DNA of 64,000 bases, from assembly GCF_001269655.1 (NCBI RefSeq), contig NZ_LHVE01000007.1, forward strand, positions 620,001-684,000, given 5' to 3'. A model generated the notes under the pieces. The model saw only the letters and a program-made list of their open reading frames with translations. It was not told where the DNA came from and ran no database searches. Positions 51,847-61,083 of the stretch are shown in pieces (position 1 is the first letter of the stretch; every line of letters starts with the position of its first letter). This stretch comes from Pseudomonas thivervalensis (GTDB lineage: Bacteria > Pseudomonadota > Gammaproteobacteria > Pseudomonadales > Pseudomonadaceae). The position numbers and the translations under genes were made by a program.

Positions 51847-52383
51847 TCAAGGACAGACCTTGCGTGCAGCCGCCTGCTCGACAAGGTCGACAAATTGCCG
51901 GACGTTCTGCTGATGCGCCGTCACCAGTTCGTCGATGCTGGCGCCCGCCGGCGTTTGCAGGTTGCTGCGACAAATCAGGGGGCGGGTGTCACCGCCCAGG
52001 CTGCGCAGGCGCCATTGCACGTCCATGCGGGCATAGCGGCCGGGGATCGAGTCAAAGCGCTGCACGTCCACCCGCAGCGATGATTTCGGCGCGCCTGGGT
52101 TGCTCAGTTGTTCGTCCAGGCTGCTGTGCAGTTCATCCGCCAGGCTGGCACCCCACCACTCGGTTTCGAGGATCGCCAACCCGCTGTTGCCCTGGCGAAT
52201 GACCATCTGGGTGCGATCCACCTGGGGTGGAACGCTCACCTGTTCGATCTGGATGTCCACGTCGGAGTGTGACTGGCCGGCCGGCTGAGCGGGGATCAGG
52301 GTGTGGTAGTGGATCGGATCGCTGCGACAGGCGCCGAGCAGCAGCGCCACGGCAACCAGGGTGAATTTCAGCGTCAGTGGCAT
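51847..52383 (-). CDS. pqiC: PqiC-family lipoprotein
   Basis: A 178-residue lipoprotein with lipobox LLGAC (C19) after MPLTLKFTLVAVAL. The ABC_trans_aux domain (YHTLIPAQP...IQIEQVSVPPQVDRTQMVIR..LAILETEWWGASLADEL) is that of PqiC/YmbA, the outer-membrane partner of PqiAB. The start at 52383 has CAGGAG 9 bases upstream; an alternative ATG at 52404 overlaps the pqiB stop. The Pqi system links inner and outer membranes for lipid transport or envelope stress tolerance. Confidence 0.88.
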   Translation of the reverse strand: MPLTLKFTLVAVALLLGACRSDPIHYHTLIPAQPAGQSHSDVDIQIEQVSVPPQVDRTQMVIRQGNSGLAILETEWWGASLADELHSSLDEQLSNPGAPKSSLRVDVQRFDSIPGRYARMDVQWRLRSLGGDTRPLICRSNLQTPAGASIDELVTAHQQNVRQFVDLVEQAAARKVCP

Positions 52384-52400
52384 GGGGCGGGCTCCTGTGA

Positions 52401-54059
52401 TCATTCGTTCACCGGCAATGTGAGGTTCTGTGCCGGTGCGTCCTTGGGACGACCGCGAAGCAGCGATTCGGGATGGCGGCTCAGGTAGTCCGACAGCTCG
52501 CGCAACGAGCGCGACATGCGGCCCAGGTCATCCAGGGTCTGGGTCAGTTGTTCGCGCTGCGGTGAATCTTCGGCCAGGGTCGAGTTGGCCGATTGCAGGG
52601 TCTTGCTGACGTCCTGCAAGGTGCTTTGTACGCCTGGCAGGGTCTTGCTGTTGAACTGGGCAAGGCCTTTGCGTAGCTCCACCAGGTTGCCATCCAGGTT
52701 GCCGGCGATGCTCTCCAATGGCAGTTTGTTGATCCGCTCGACCATCGTCTGCAGTTGTTCCTGCAATTGCTGCAGGCTGCCCGGGAGGGTCGGAATACGC
52801 ACGGGACGGGCGCTGGGGTCGAAGGCCACTTTTTCGGCCTTGGGGTAGAAGTCCAGCGAGATGTACAACTGCCCGGTCAGCAGGTTGCCGCTGCGGGCCT
52901 GGGCGCGCAGGCCACGCTCGACGAAGCTGCCGATCAGGCGGGCACCGGCGGCTTCGTCTTCCGGGTCGTGATTGAGCGACTTGAGCAGTTTTTCATGGGC
53001 CTTGCCCAGGCGTTGCGGGTAGATCACCACGCCGACGTTGACCGGAAAGCTGCGTTGTTTCTCATCGAAATCGAGGTTGATGGCGACTACCCGGCCGACT
53101 TCCACGCCGAGGAATTCCACCGGTGCACCGACTCGCAACCCGCGCAGCGCCTGGTCGAAACGCAGGGCCAGGTATTGGCCCTTGCCATCGGGCGGGGCGA
53201 GGGCGCTTTGCTGGTCGGCAAACAGTTCGAAGGTCTTGTCTTCGTTGGCAACGGTGTCGTTTGGACTGTATTCCGGTGCCCGGAACGCGATGCCGCCCAG
53301 CAGCAAGGCTGAGAGCGATTCGGTCTTCACGGCAAAACCGTTGGCACCGACATTCACGTCCACGCCGCTGACGTTCCAGAACCGGGTGTTTTCGGTGACA
53401 TACACATCGTTGGGCGCGTTGACGAACACGTCGATGTTGACGCCTTTGCCCTCGGCGTCCAGTGCATAGGACACGACCTGGCCTACCGGGATCTTGCGCA
53501 GGTACACCGGCGAGCCGATGTCCAGCGAGCCAAGGTCCTGGGAGTGCAGGGTGAAGCGCTTGCCCGGTTCGCCATAGGTGATCGGCGGCGGGGCTTCCAG
53601 GCCGGTGAAGGATTTGGCGCGCACTTTCGACTGGCCGGCGTCTGCACCGATGAAGTCACCGGACAGCAGCGTGTCGATCCCCGAGATCCCGCCGGCCCCG
53701 ATGCGCGGCCGTACGACCCAGAACACCGAGTCCTCGTGAGTGAAGGTGTCGGCGGTCTTGGCGAGCTTGACCGTGGCGGTGACGTTCTTCTGGTCTTCGC
53801 TCAGTTGCACGTCGGTAACCTGGCCGATGACCACGTTGCGGTATTTCACCTGGGTCTTGTTGGCGGTCAGGCCCTGGCCGGTCTTGAAGGTGATGGTGAT
53901 GGTCGGACCTTCCTGCAGCCAGTTGTTGACCACCAGGGAAATGCCCACCAGCACCGCGATGATCGGCACGATCCACACCAGCGACACCGTCCAGCGGCGG
54001 GTGCTGACGTGAGCCCGGCCGGGTGCGGGTTGTGGCCCGTCAGTGGCTTGCGACTTCAT
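52401..54059 (-). CDS. pqiB: MCE-domain protein PqiB
   Basis: A 552-residue protein with an N-terminal transmembrane anchor (VSLVWIVPIIAVLVGISLVVNNW) and three MCE domains (each with GLTANKTQVKYRNVVIGQV-, GSPVYLRKIPVGQV- and GAPVEFLGVEVGRVVAI-type cores), followed by a long helical C terminus (residues about 430-530; LQQLQEQLQTMVERINKLPLE...). This is the PqiB architecture, in which MCE rings and a coiled-coil needle span the periplasm. The start overlaps pqiA2 by 20 bases. Confidence 0.93.
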   Translation of the reverse strand: MKSQATDGPQPAPGRAHVSTRRWTVSLVWIVPIIAVLVGISLVVNNWLQEGPTITITFKTGQGLTANKTQVKYRNVVIGQVTDVQLSEDQKNVTATVKLAKTADTFTHEDSVFWVVRPRIGAGGISGIDTLLSGDFIGADAGQSKVRAKSFTGLEAPPPITYGEPGKRFTLHSQDLGSLDIGSPVYLRKIPVGQVVSYALDAEGKGVNIDVFVNAPNDVYVTENTRFWNVSGVDVNVGANGFAVKTESLSALLLGGIAFRAPEYSPNDTVANEDKTFELFADQQSALAPPDGKGQYLALRFDQALRGLRVGAPVEFLGVEVGRVVAINLDFDEKQRSFPVNVGVVIYPQRLGKAHEKLLKSLNHDPEDEAAGARLIGSFVERGLRAQARSGNLLTGQLYISLDFYPKAEKVAFDPSARPVRIPTLPGSLQQLQEQLQTMVERINKLPLESIAGNLDGNLVELRKGLAQFNSKTLPGVQSTLQDVSKTLQSANSTLAEDSPQREQLTQTLDDLGRMSRSLRELSDYLSRHPESLLRGRPKDAPAQNLTLPVNE

Positions 54060-54699
54060 CCATGGTCTCCTCGGAGGGTTGAGTGTCCCAGATCAGCCGG
54101 GGGTCGAAACTCATGGCCGACAGCATGGTGAACAGCACCACGAGGCCGAAGAACAGGATACCCGGTCGCGGTTCGATATCGCTCAATGCCTGGAACTTGA
54201 CCAGGGCCGCCACCAGGGCCACCACCAGCACATCGAGCATCGACCAGTAGCCGATGACTTCCACCAGCCGGTACAGCTTCGCCCGCTGGACCTGGGCCCA
54301 GGTGCTGCGTCGCTGTGCGGTCACCAGCAGCAGGGTCAGGACCACGAACTTGATGCCGGGCACGGCGATGCTGGCGATGAAGATGATCAGGGCGATGTCC
54401 CAGGCGCCACTTTGCCAGAACTCGATGACGCCACTGATGATGGTGCTGTCGGCGCCTTCGCCGAGCATCTGGGTATTCATGACCGGAAGCAGGTTGGCCG
54501 GAATGTAGAACACCAGCGCGGCGAGCATGTAGGCCCAGGTGCGGGTGATGGCGTCGGGTTTGCGGCGGTGCAGGGCGGCGTCGCAACGCGGGCAGGCCTG
54601 GGGTTCGTCGGTCATGTCGCAGGCCAGCCCGCAGCTGTGGCACAGGCACAGGTTCAGGTCGCGGGCTTGCGGCGGGGTGTCCGGCGGCTGGCCGTTCAT
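54040..54699 (-). CDS. pqiA: PqiA domain protein, second half (PqiA2)
   Basis: A 219-residue membrane protein with an N-terminal zinc-ribbon-like cysteine pair set (CHSCGLACD...CPRCDAALHRRK) and four transmembrane helices (AYMLAALVFYIPANLLPVMNTQML...IKFVVLTLLLVT..). It matches the C-terminal half of E. coli PqiA. The gene overlaps the first half by ATGA and pqiB by 20 bases. Confidence 0.9.
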   Translation of the reverse strand: MNGQPPDTPPQARDLNLCLCHSCGLACDMTDEPQACPRCDAALHRRKPDAITRTWAYMLAALVFYIPANLLPVMNTQMLGEGADSTIISGVIEFWQSGAWDIALIIFIASIAVPGIKFVVLTLLLVTAQRRSTWAQVQRAKLYRLVEVIGYWSMLDVLVVALVAALVKFQALSDIEPRPGILFFGLVVLFTMLSAMSFDPRLIWDTQPSEETMDEVASH

Positions 54700-55292
54700 A
54701 GGCTGTCCCAGAGGTCGCGGACATCGCGCCCGGCAATGCGGATCATCAGCAGGCTCAGGGCCGCCAGGGCGAACAGACCGATGCCCGGCAGCACGTCCAG
54801 CAGGCCGGCGAGCTTGATCACCGCCACCAGCGCGCCCAGCAGGCACACCTCCAGCATGCTCCAGGGCCGCAGGGTTTCCAGGCTGCGCATGCACAGGCTG
54901 AACCCGGGCGCCCGCCGCTGGAGGTAGGCATGGCCCAGGACCCAGAGCAGCAGCACCAGTTGGAAGGCCGGTGCAAGGATGATCGCCACCGCTGTCACCA
55001 GGGCGATGAAGGTGATGGGCCCCTGGCTCAGCGCCACGATGGAATCCCATAACGTCGCGCTGTTGCTCAGGCCCTGGAGGCGGATGCTCATCACCGGGTA
55101 GATGTTGGCGAAAGCCCACAGCACCGCGGCCGTCACGCTCAAGGCCAGGCGTTGTTCGATGGTCAGGCCGTTGTAGCGCTGGATCACCGCGTGGCAGCGC
55201 ACGCACGCGGCTTTCTGGTGCGGGGCGAGCACAACCGGCTCGTACACCGCATCGCAATGTTCACAAATGATCAGTCGGTCGGTGGCGGCCAT
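54696..55292 (-). CDS. pqiA: PqiA domain protein, first half (PqiA1)
   Basis: A 198-residue membrane protein with two CxxC pairs (CEHC, CVRC) and four transmembrane helices, similar in plan to PqiA2. In E. coli the two halves are fused in one 417-residue protein; here they are separate genes overlapping by four bases. It is the first gene of pqiA1-pqiA2-pqiB-pqiC. No SoxR site was recognised upstream. Confidence 0.9.
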   Translation of the reverse strand: MAATDRLIICEHCDAVYEPVVLAPHQKAACVRCHAVIQRYNGLTIEQRLALSVTAAVLWAFANIYPVMSIRLQGLSNSATLWDSIVALSQGPITFIALVTAVAIILAPAFQLVLLLWVLGHAYLQRRAPGFSLCMRSLETLRPWSMLEVCLLGALVAVIKLAGLLDVLPGIGLFALAALSLLMIRIAGRDVRDLWDSL

Positions 55293-55361
55293 CGGGATGC
55301 TCGCAGGAACAACCCCTTCAATATAGAAGTGTGTTGAGAATGAGCAACCCGTTGGCAGGGA

Positions 55362-55802
55362 TCATTCGCCGCGAATGTATTGCTCCAGTTGTCTGATCAG
55401 ATCGGCCTGTTCGGCGATGGCCTCCTTGACCAGGTCACCGATGGACAGCAGCCCGATAAGCTTGCCGTCTTCTACCACCGGCAAATGTCGCAAGTGCTTT
55501 TCGGTCATGATGCTCAGGCATTTCTCGACATTCTGGTGCGGGTCGATGGTGATCACCGGGGAGACCATGATGTCGCTCACTTTCGTGCCCACCGACGAGC
55601 GCCCGTGCAGGACCATTTTGCGGGCATAGTCGCGCTCGCTGATGATCCCCAGCACTTTGTTGTCCTTCACCACCAGCAAGGCGCCGACATTCTTCTCGGC
55701 CATGCGCATCAAGGCCTGCAATACCATGTCGTCCGGTGAAATGGTGTGCACCTGCTGGTTCTTGTCATCTTTCATCCGGAGCAACTGCGCGACGGTTTTC
55801 AT
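55362..55802 (-). CDS. CBS-domain protein
   Basis: A 146-residue soluble protein consisting of two CBS domains (VHTISPDDMVLQALMRMAEKNVGALLVVKDNKVLGIISERDYARKMVL and VSDIMVSPVITIDPHQNVEKCLSIMTEKHLRHLPVVEDGKLIGLLSIGDLVKEAI). The pair should form one Bateman module binding an adenosyl ligand (AMP, ATP or SAM). It is monocistronic; the target it regulates is unknown. Confidence 0.92.
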   Translation of the reverse strand: MKTVAQLLRMKDDKNQQVHTISPDDMVLQALMRMAEKNVGALLVVKDNKVLGIISERDYARKMVLHGRSSVGTKVSDIMVSPVITIDPHQNVEKCLSIMTEKHLRHLPVVEDGKLIGLLSIGDLVKEAIAEQADLIRQLEQYIRGE

Positions 55803-55942
55803 GGGGGGCCTCGGGGTGTTGTTTTTGCTGGTTGTTCAAGCATCGTAGACCCAACGGCGCAGAGCAAGCGGTAAAGCGGCGGCCAATCGTCCAAAAGCGT
55901 CATTGCCGGTGAATTCACCACTGAAGTGATGCCATGCACCCC

Positions 55943-56068
55943 GTGGCGAGGGAGCTTGCTCCCGCTGGGCTGCGCAGCAGCCCCTGGTTGTTGGCATTCG
56001 CCCGATATACCGAGGTGGTCGGTTTTGGGGCTGCTGCGCACCCCAGCGGGAGCAAGCTCCCTCGCCAC
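55943..56068. repeat. Type-2 REPIN
   Basis: GTGGCGAGGGAGCTTGCTCCCGC and its inverse with long inner arms (GGGCTGCGCAGCAGCCCC). It occupies the promoter-side gap upstream of polB. Confidence 0.9.
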
Positions 56069-56071
56069 AAA

Positions 56072-56143
56072 AAGCAGGTGGTGGTGTCAGTTAAGCAGGT
56101 GGGTGGTGTGTCAGTTGGTCAGGTGAAGTTCCCTCGCCACAGG
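56072..56143. repeat. Imperfect tandem duplication and REP end before polB
   Basis: AAGCAGGTGGTGGTGTCAGTT (56072-56092) is repeated as AAGCAGGTGGGTGGTGTGTC plus AGTT (56093-56116), followed by a truncated type-2 end CCCTCGCCACAGG (56131-56143). Part of the REPIN right arm appears to have been duplicated with the flank. Confidence 0.75.
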
Positions 56144-56180
56144 TAGAATCGTCGCCTACGCAAAATTCGAGGTTGCAGCG

Positions 56181-58544
56181 GTGGATTTACAGCAGGGCTT
56201 CGTCCTGACCCGGCATTGGCGCGACACCCCGGCCGGCACCGAAGTCGAGTTCTGGCTGGCGACCGACGCCGGTCCCCGGCGCGTACGCCTGCCGGTGCAG
56301 ACGTCGGTGGCCTTCGTGCCGCAGATCCAGCGCGGCCAGCTCGAAGCCTTGCTGCAAGGGGAGAAGGACATAGCGTTGCGCCCCCTGGACCTGCTGGATT
56401 TCGAGCATCGTCCGGTGCTGGGCCTGTATTGCCAGCAACACGCCCAACTGATGCGCCTGGACAGCACCTTGCGCCGCGCCGGTGTGGAGGTGTTCGAAGC
56501 GGACATCCGACCGCCAGAGCGCTACCTGATGGAGCGTTTCATCACCGCCCCGGTGTGGTTCGGCGGTACACCCGCGGCGGATGGCCTGCTGGTCGATGCC
56601 CAGATGAAACCGGCCCCCGACTACCGTCCACCGTTGCGCCTGGTGTCCCTGGACATCGAAACCACCGCCCAGGGCGAGTTGTATTCCATTGCCCTGGAAG
56701 GCTGTGGCGAGCGCCAGGTCTACATGCTCGGGCCCGCCAATGGCGACGATACCGGCGTGGATTTCCAGTTGGAATACTGCGAATCGCGCACACTGCTGCT
56801 GAAGAAACTCAACGACTGGTTCGCCCGATTCGACCCGGACGCGATCATTGGCTGGAACCTGGTGCAGTTCGATCTGCGGGTGCTGCACGAACATGCCCGG
56901 CGACTGGCAGTACCGTTGCGCCTGGGGCGCGGCGGGGAAGAGATGCAATGGCGCGAGCACGGCGCGCGCAACAACCACTTTTTTGCTTCGGCAGCCGGCC
57001 GGTTGATCATCGACGGCATCGAGTCCCTGCGCTCGGCCACTTGGAGTTTTCCGTCGTTCAGCCTGGAAAACGTCGCCCAGACGCTGTTGGGGGAGGGCAA
57101 GTCCATCGACAACCCGTACCAGCGCATGGACGAGATCAATCGCATGTTCGCCGAGGACAAGCCGGCCCTGGCCCGCTACAACCTCAAGGACTGCGAGCTG
57201 GTGACGCGGATCTTCGCCAAGACCGAGCTGCTCAAGTTCCTGCTGGAGCGGGCCAGTGTCACCGGCCTGCCGGCGGACCGCAGCGGTGGTTCGGTGGCGG
57301 CCTTCACGCACCTGTACATGCCGCTGATGCACCGCCAGGGCTTTGTTGCACCCAATCTCGGCCAGCGTCCGCCCGAGGCCAGCCCGGGCGGGTTTGTCAT
57401 GGATTCCCAACCGGGGCTCTACGAATCGGTGCTGGTGCTGGACTACAAGAGCCTGTATCCGTCGATCATCCGTACCTTCCTGATTGACCCGGTGGGCTTG
57501 ATCGAAGGGCTGCGTCACCCGGATGACCAAGAGTCGGTGCCCGGCTTTCGCGGGGCGCGCTTCTCCCGTACTCGACATTGCCTGCCGGCCATCGTGGCGC
57601 GGGTCTCCGAAGGCCGGGAGACCGCCAAGCGCGAACACAATGCGCCGCTGTCCCAAGCGCTGAAAATCATCATGAACGCGTTCTATGGCGTGCTCGGTTC
57701 CAGTGGCTGTCGTTTCTTCGATACGCGCCTGGCCTCGTCCATTACCCTGCGTGGCCACCAGATCATGCAGCACACCCGCCAGTTGATCGAAGCCCAGGGG
57801 CATTCGGTGATCTACGGCGATACCGACTCCACCTTCGTCTGGCTGCGCCGTGCCCATGGCCAGGAGGAAGCGGCGCGGATCGGTCGCGAGCTGGTGGCGC
57901 ACGTCAACCAGTGGTGGCGCGAGCAGGTGCGTGCCGAGTTCGGGCTGGAGAGCGCACTGGAACTGCAGTTCGAAACGCATTTCAAGCGCTTCCTGATGCC
58001 AACCATCCGGGGCGCCGAGGAGGGCAGCAAGAAGCGCTACGCCGGGCTGGTGACCCGCGCCGACGGCAGCGATGAAATCGTCTACAAGGGCCTGGAAACC
58101 GTGCGTACCGACTGGTCGCCGCTGGCCCGGCAGTTCCAGCAGGAGCTGTACGGGCGGATCTTCCACCGCAAGCCCTACCAGGATTATGTGCGCGACTATG
58201 TGCAGCAGACCCTGTCCGGTGCGTTCGATGAGCGGCTGGTCTACCGCAAGCGCTTGCGTCGGCCGCTGGACGACTACGAACGCAATGTCCCACCCCATGT
58301 GCGGGCTGCGCGGCTGGCCGATGAGTTCAACCAGCGCCAGGGTCGTCCGCGGCAATACCAGAATGGCGGCTGGATCAGCTACGTCATCACCGTCGCCGGC
58401 CCCGAGCCACTGGAAATTCGCAGTGCGCCAATCGATTACGACCACTACGTGACCAAACAACTACAGCCGGTGGCGGATGCGATCCTGCCGTTTGTGGACG
58501 ATGACTTTTCGACGTTGGTGGGGGGGCAGATGGGGTTGTTCTGA
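56181..58544 (+). CDS. polB: DNA polymerase II (family B)
   Basis: A 787-residue family-B polymerase. Exonuclease motif I is SLDIETT (about 156-162) and the ExoII region [10 protein letters not shown]; polymerase motif A is [12 protein letters not shown], motif B the [12 protein letters not shown] segment and motif [10 protein letters not shown]. It is a translesion and replication-restart polymerase in the cytoplasm. The start is GTG at 56181 with GAGG 9 bases upstream (MDLQQGF). I saw no LexA box immediately upstream, where REP debris has inserted, so SOS induction may be altered. Confidence 0.95.
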   Translation: MDLQQGFVLTRHWRDTPAGTEVEFWLATDAGPRRVRLPVQTSVAFVPQIQRGQLEALLQGEKDIALRPLDLLDFEHRPVLGLYCQQHAQLMRLDSTLRRAGVEVFEADIRPPERYLMERFITAPVWFGGTPAADGLLVDAQMKPAPDYRPPLRLVSLDIETTAQGELYSIALEGCGERQVYMLGPANGDDTGVDFQLEYCESRTLLLKKLNDWFARFDPDAIIGWNLVQFDLRVLHEHARRLAVPLRLGRGGEEMQWREHGARNNHFFASAAGRLIIDGIESLRSATWSFPSFSLENVAQTLLGEGKSIDNPYQRMDEINRMFAEDKPALARYNLKDCELVTRIFAKTELLKFLLERASVTGLPADRSGGSVAAFTHLYMPLMHRQGFVAPNLGQRPPEASPGGFVMDSQPGLYESVLVLDYKSLYPSIIRTFLIDPVGLIEGLRHPDDQESVPGFRGARFSRTRHCLPAIVARVSEGRETAKREHNAPLSQALKIIMNAFYGVLGSSGCRFFDTRLASSITLRGHQIMQHTRQLIEAQGHSVIYGDTDSTFVWLRRAHGQEEAARIGRELVAHVNQWWREQVRAEFGLESALELQFETHFKRFLMPTIRGAEEGSKKRYAGLVTRADGSDEIVYKGLETVRTDWSPLARQFQQELYGRIFHRKPYQDYVRDYVQQTLSGAFDERLVYRKRLRRPLDDYERNVPPHVRAARLADEFNQRQGRPRQYQNGGWISYVITVAGPEPLEIRSAPIDYDHYVTKQLQPVADAILPFVDDDFSTLVGGQMGLF

Positions 58545-58578
58545 CGGGGGAGACCTTTTTATTTGGCTGGACGCCTTT

Positions 58579-58716
58579 GTGGCGAGGGAGCTTGCTCCCG
58601 CTGGGCTCTGTAGGAGCTGGCGAAGCCTGCGATCTTTTGATCTTTCGCTTGAGACTCAAGTGGCTGGGGAAAGATCGCAGCCTCGTTGCACTCGACAGCT
58701 CCTACACAGCTCCTAC
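58579..58716. repeat. Type-2 REP followed by type-3 REPIN
   Basis: A type-2 left arm (58579-58606) abuts a type-3 element (58609-58716), the same order as at 17449-17603. The right end is duplicated (CAGCTCCTACACAGCTCCTAC). The terminal CTAC supplies the TAG stop of the aldo/keto reductase on the minus strand. Confidence 0.88.
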
Positions 58717-59534
58717 ACCATCGCCAACCGCTGCTTGCCCTGGGGCTGGGGGAAGATCAGGTCGAGGGCGGCCAGGTCCTGGGGCTCGAGCCTGAGGTTG
58801 GCCGCTTCGGCATTCAGGCGAACATGCTCAGGCTTCACGGCCTTGGGAATGGCAATCACGTTGTCCTGGCGCAGCAGCCAGGCCAGTGCGATCTGCGCCG
58901 GTGTGGCGCGATGGCGTTCGGCGATTTGCCCCAAGGTGTGATCCTTGAGCAGGTGCCCGCCCTGGCCGACCGGGCAGTAAGCCATGATCGGCATGCGCTG
59001 TCGTTGGCTCCAGGGCAACAGGTCGAATTCGATACCACGTTCTTGCAGGTTGTACAGCACCTGGTTGGTGGCGCAGGCCGGCGAGGCCAGCTCCTCAAGG
59101 TCATCGACGTCAAAGTTCGACACCCCCCAGCGGCCGATCTTGCCTTCTTCACGCAGGCGCTCGAACGCTTCGACGGTTTCTTCCAAGGGGTACTGGCCGC
59201 GCCAGTGCAACAGGTAAAGGTCGATGTAATCGGTGTCGAGCCGCCGCAAACTGCGTTCGCAGGCCAGGGGAATGCCTTTGCGACTGGCGTTGTGGGGATA
59301 GACCTTGCTCACCAGGAACACTTGGTCGCGCAGGCCGGTGATGGCTTCGCCGACGACGGTTTCGGCACCGCCTTCGGCGTACATCTCTGCGGTGTCGATC
59401 AGGGTCATGCCCAGTTCGATGCCCAGCCGCAAGGCGGCCACTTCTTTCTTGTGGTGGGACGGTTCTTCACCCATGCGCCAGGTGCCCTGGCCAATCACCG
59501 GTACGGACACACCCGCCAATTCCAGCGTCCTCAT
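58713..59534 (-). CDS. Aldo/keto reductase
   Basis: A 273-residue (beta/alpha)8 NADPH-dependent reductase. The catalytic tetrad is visible: Asp in LIDTAEMY, Tyr in EMYAEG, Lys in FLVSKVYPHN and His in YLLHWRGQYP. The NADP-binding IPKAVKPEHVRLN segment is near the C terminus, as in the YajO/YeaE-like subfamily. ATG 59534 has AGGAGAG upstream. The stop TAG lies within a type-3 REPIN. Substrate unknown; probably detoxifies carbonyls. Confidence 0.9.
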   Translation of the reverse strand: MRTLELAGVSVPVIGQGTWRMGEEPSHHKKEVAALRLGIELGMTLIDTAEMYAEGGAETVVGEAITGLRDQVFLVSKVYPHNASRKGIPLACERSLRRLDTDYIDLYLLHWRGQYPLEETVEAFERLREEGKIGRWGVSNFDVDDLEELASPACATNQVLYNLQERGIEFDLLPWSQRQRMPIMAYCPVGQGGHLLKDHTLGQIAERHRATPAQIALAWLLRQDNVIAIPKAVKPEHVRLNAEAANLRLEPQDLAALDLIFPQPQGKQRLAMV

Positions 59535-59638
59535 GGCTCTCTCCTGTTTTTGAGCTTTGACGTGTGGCAGCAGGATAGACCAAGTGTTCACGCATTGATC
59601 GTTCCCACGCGCAGGGGAACGATCAATCGGTGGGGACG

Positions 59639-60787
59639 TTATTCCGCCGAGAACTTCAGCACCATCGTCTGGGTGTAGGTCTGGCCCGGATCAAGTCGTG
59701 TGGTAGGGAAGTCCGGCTGGTTTGGCGAATCGGGGAAGTGCTGGGTTTCCAGCGTAAACGCGCCCCAGTGCGGGTAGACCTTGCCTTGCTTGCCCTTGAC
59801 CGTGCCGTCGAGGAAGTTGCTGGTGTAGAACTGCACACCCGGTTCGGTGGTGTACAGCTGCAAACGCCGTCCCGATTGCGGGTCCTGGACATCGGCGGCG
59901 AGTTTGCTCACGTCCCCCTTGGCATCCAGCACCCAGTTGAAATCGAAGCCGCCCTGTTTCGGTTCGGCGAATTTGAGCTGCGGATGGTCAGCCTTGATGT
60001 GTGTGCCGATGGCGGTGGGTTGGGTGAAATCCATCGGGGTGCCGGCCACAGGGGCCAGCTCGCCGGTGGGAATCAGTTTGCCGGTGACCGGCGTGTAACG
60101 GGCCGCGTGCAGGGTCGCGACTTGCTTGAGAATGTCACCGTTGCCTGCGCCCGCCAGGTTGAAGTAGCTGTGGTTGGTCAGGTTCAGCACGGTCGGTTTG
60201 TCGGTGGTGGCCTTGTAGTCGATGCGCAATTCGTTTTTGTCATTGAGGCTGTAGGTGACGTCAGTCTTCAGGTTGCCGGGAAAACCCATTTCGCCGTCTG
60301 CCGACAGATACGTCAGGGTTACGCCCACTGAGTCCTTGTCATTGCTGGGCTCGGCCTTCCAAACACGTTTATCGAACCCCTGTGGTCCACCGTGCAAGGA
60401 ATTGTCCTTGTCGTTCTGCGGCACCTGGTAGCGCTTGCCATCCAGCTCGAACGCCCCACCGGCCAGGCGATTGCCGAAGCGGCCGATGGTCGCGCCGAAA
60501 TACACGCTGCCGTTCTTCTGGTAACCCTGCACATCGTCGAAGCCGAGCACGATGTCGGTGGTCATGCCGTTTTTGTCCGGCACGATCAACGACTGGAGGA
60601 TCCCGCCGTAGGTGATGACGGTCGCTTCGATGCCGTGGCTGTTGCGCAGGACGAATTTCTCAACCGCCGTGCCGTCGTTGGTCTTGCCGAAGGCAACGCG
60701 TTCATTGGTCAGGCCGGCGGCCTGGGAGGAGGTGGCAATCATCAGAGAGACTCCGAGGGCCGTGAGCAAATGTCTGGATTCAAGCAT
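59639..60787 (-). CDS. galM: Periplasmic aldose 1-epimerase
   Basis: A 382-residue galactose mutarotase. An N-terminal signal peptide (HLLTALGVSLMIATSSQA, cleavage before AGL) distinguishes it from cytoplasmic GalM. The active-site histidine is in NLTNHSYFNL and the catalytic glutamate in YTTEPGVQFYTSN; NRLAGGAFELDGKRYQVPQND is also conserved. It interconverts alpha and beta anomers of sugars in the periplasm before uptake. AAGGAAGG precedes the ATG. Palindromic and direct repeats lie about 120 bp upstream. Confidence 0.92.
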   Translation of the reverse strand: MLESRHLLTALGVSLMIATSSQAAGLTNERVAFGKTNDGTAVEKFVLRNSHGIEATVITYGGILQSLIVPDKNGMTTDIVLGFDDVQGYQKNGSVYFGATIGRFGNRLAGGAFELDGKRYQVPQNDKDNSLHGGPQGFDKRVWKAEPSNDKDSVGVTLTYLSADGEMGFPGNLKTDVTYSLNDKNELRIDYKATTDKPTVLNLTNHSYFNLAGAGNGDILKQVATLHAARYTPVTGKLIPTGELAPVAGTPMDFTQPTAIGTHIKADHPQLKFAEPKQGGFDFNWVLDAKGDVSKLAADVQDPQSGRRLQLYTTEPGVQFYTSNFLDGTVKGKQGKVYPHWGAFTLETQHFPDSPNQPDFPTTRLDPGQTYTQTMVLKFSAE

Positions 60788-60904
60788 GGTAAGACCTTCC
60801 TTCCTGTTGTTTTGTTGTTGTTTTAACGCGGTCGAGTCCGTTACTTGGTCGGACAACGATGAAGGTTTTTCTGTTCAGTAGTCTTTCTATTTGAGGGTGG
60901 AGAA

Positions 60905-60933
60905 GGGATTTATAGCTATAAATCGGGATTTAT
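60905..60933. promoter_or_regulatory. Palindrome and direct repeat upstream of galM
   Basis: GATTTATAGCTATAAATC (60907-60924) is a perfect 18-bp palindrome; GGGATTTAT occurs at 60905-60913 and again at 60925-60933, 20 bp apart. This AT-rich block in high-GC DNA is a candidate operator for galM. Confidence 0.55.
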
Positions 60934-61083
60934 CAATTAAAAAGTAAGACTAATTGAGTGGGGCGAGGCTTGCCCAAGCGAGCGTTTTCATCCCGGGTAC
61001 CGCACTTTTGCGCTTTTTGCCGCTCTATCCTTGGCCTGGAAGCGGCGACCCCCATCGCTTCCCCCTGCCCAGATTGAGACTCG

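Noticed and set aside
56187..58460. Long open frame (757 codons) antisense to polB
   Set aside because: Codon-bias shadow of a high-GC gene; the translation has no domain motifs, while the sense strand has every family-B polymerase motif.
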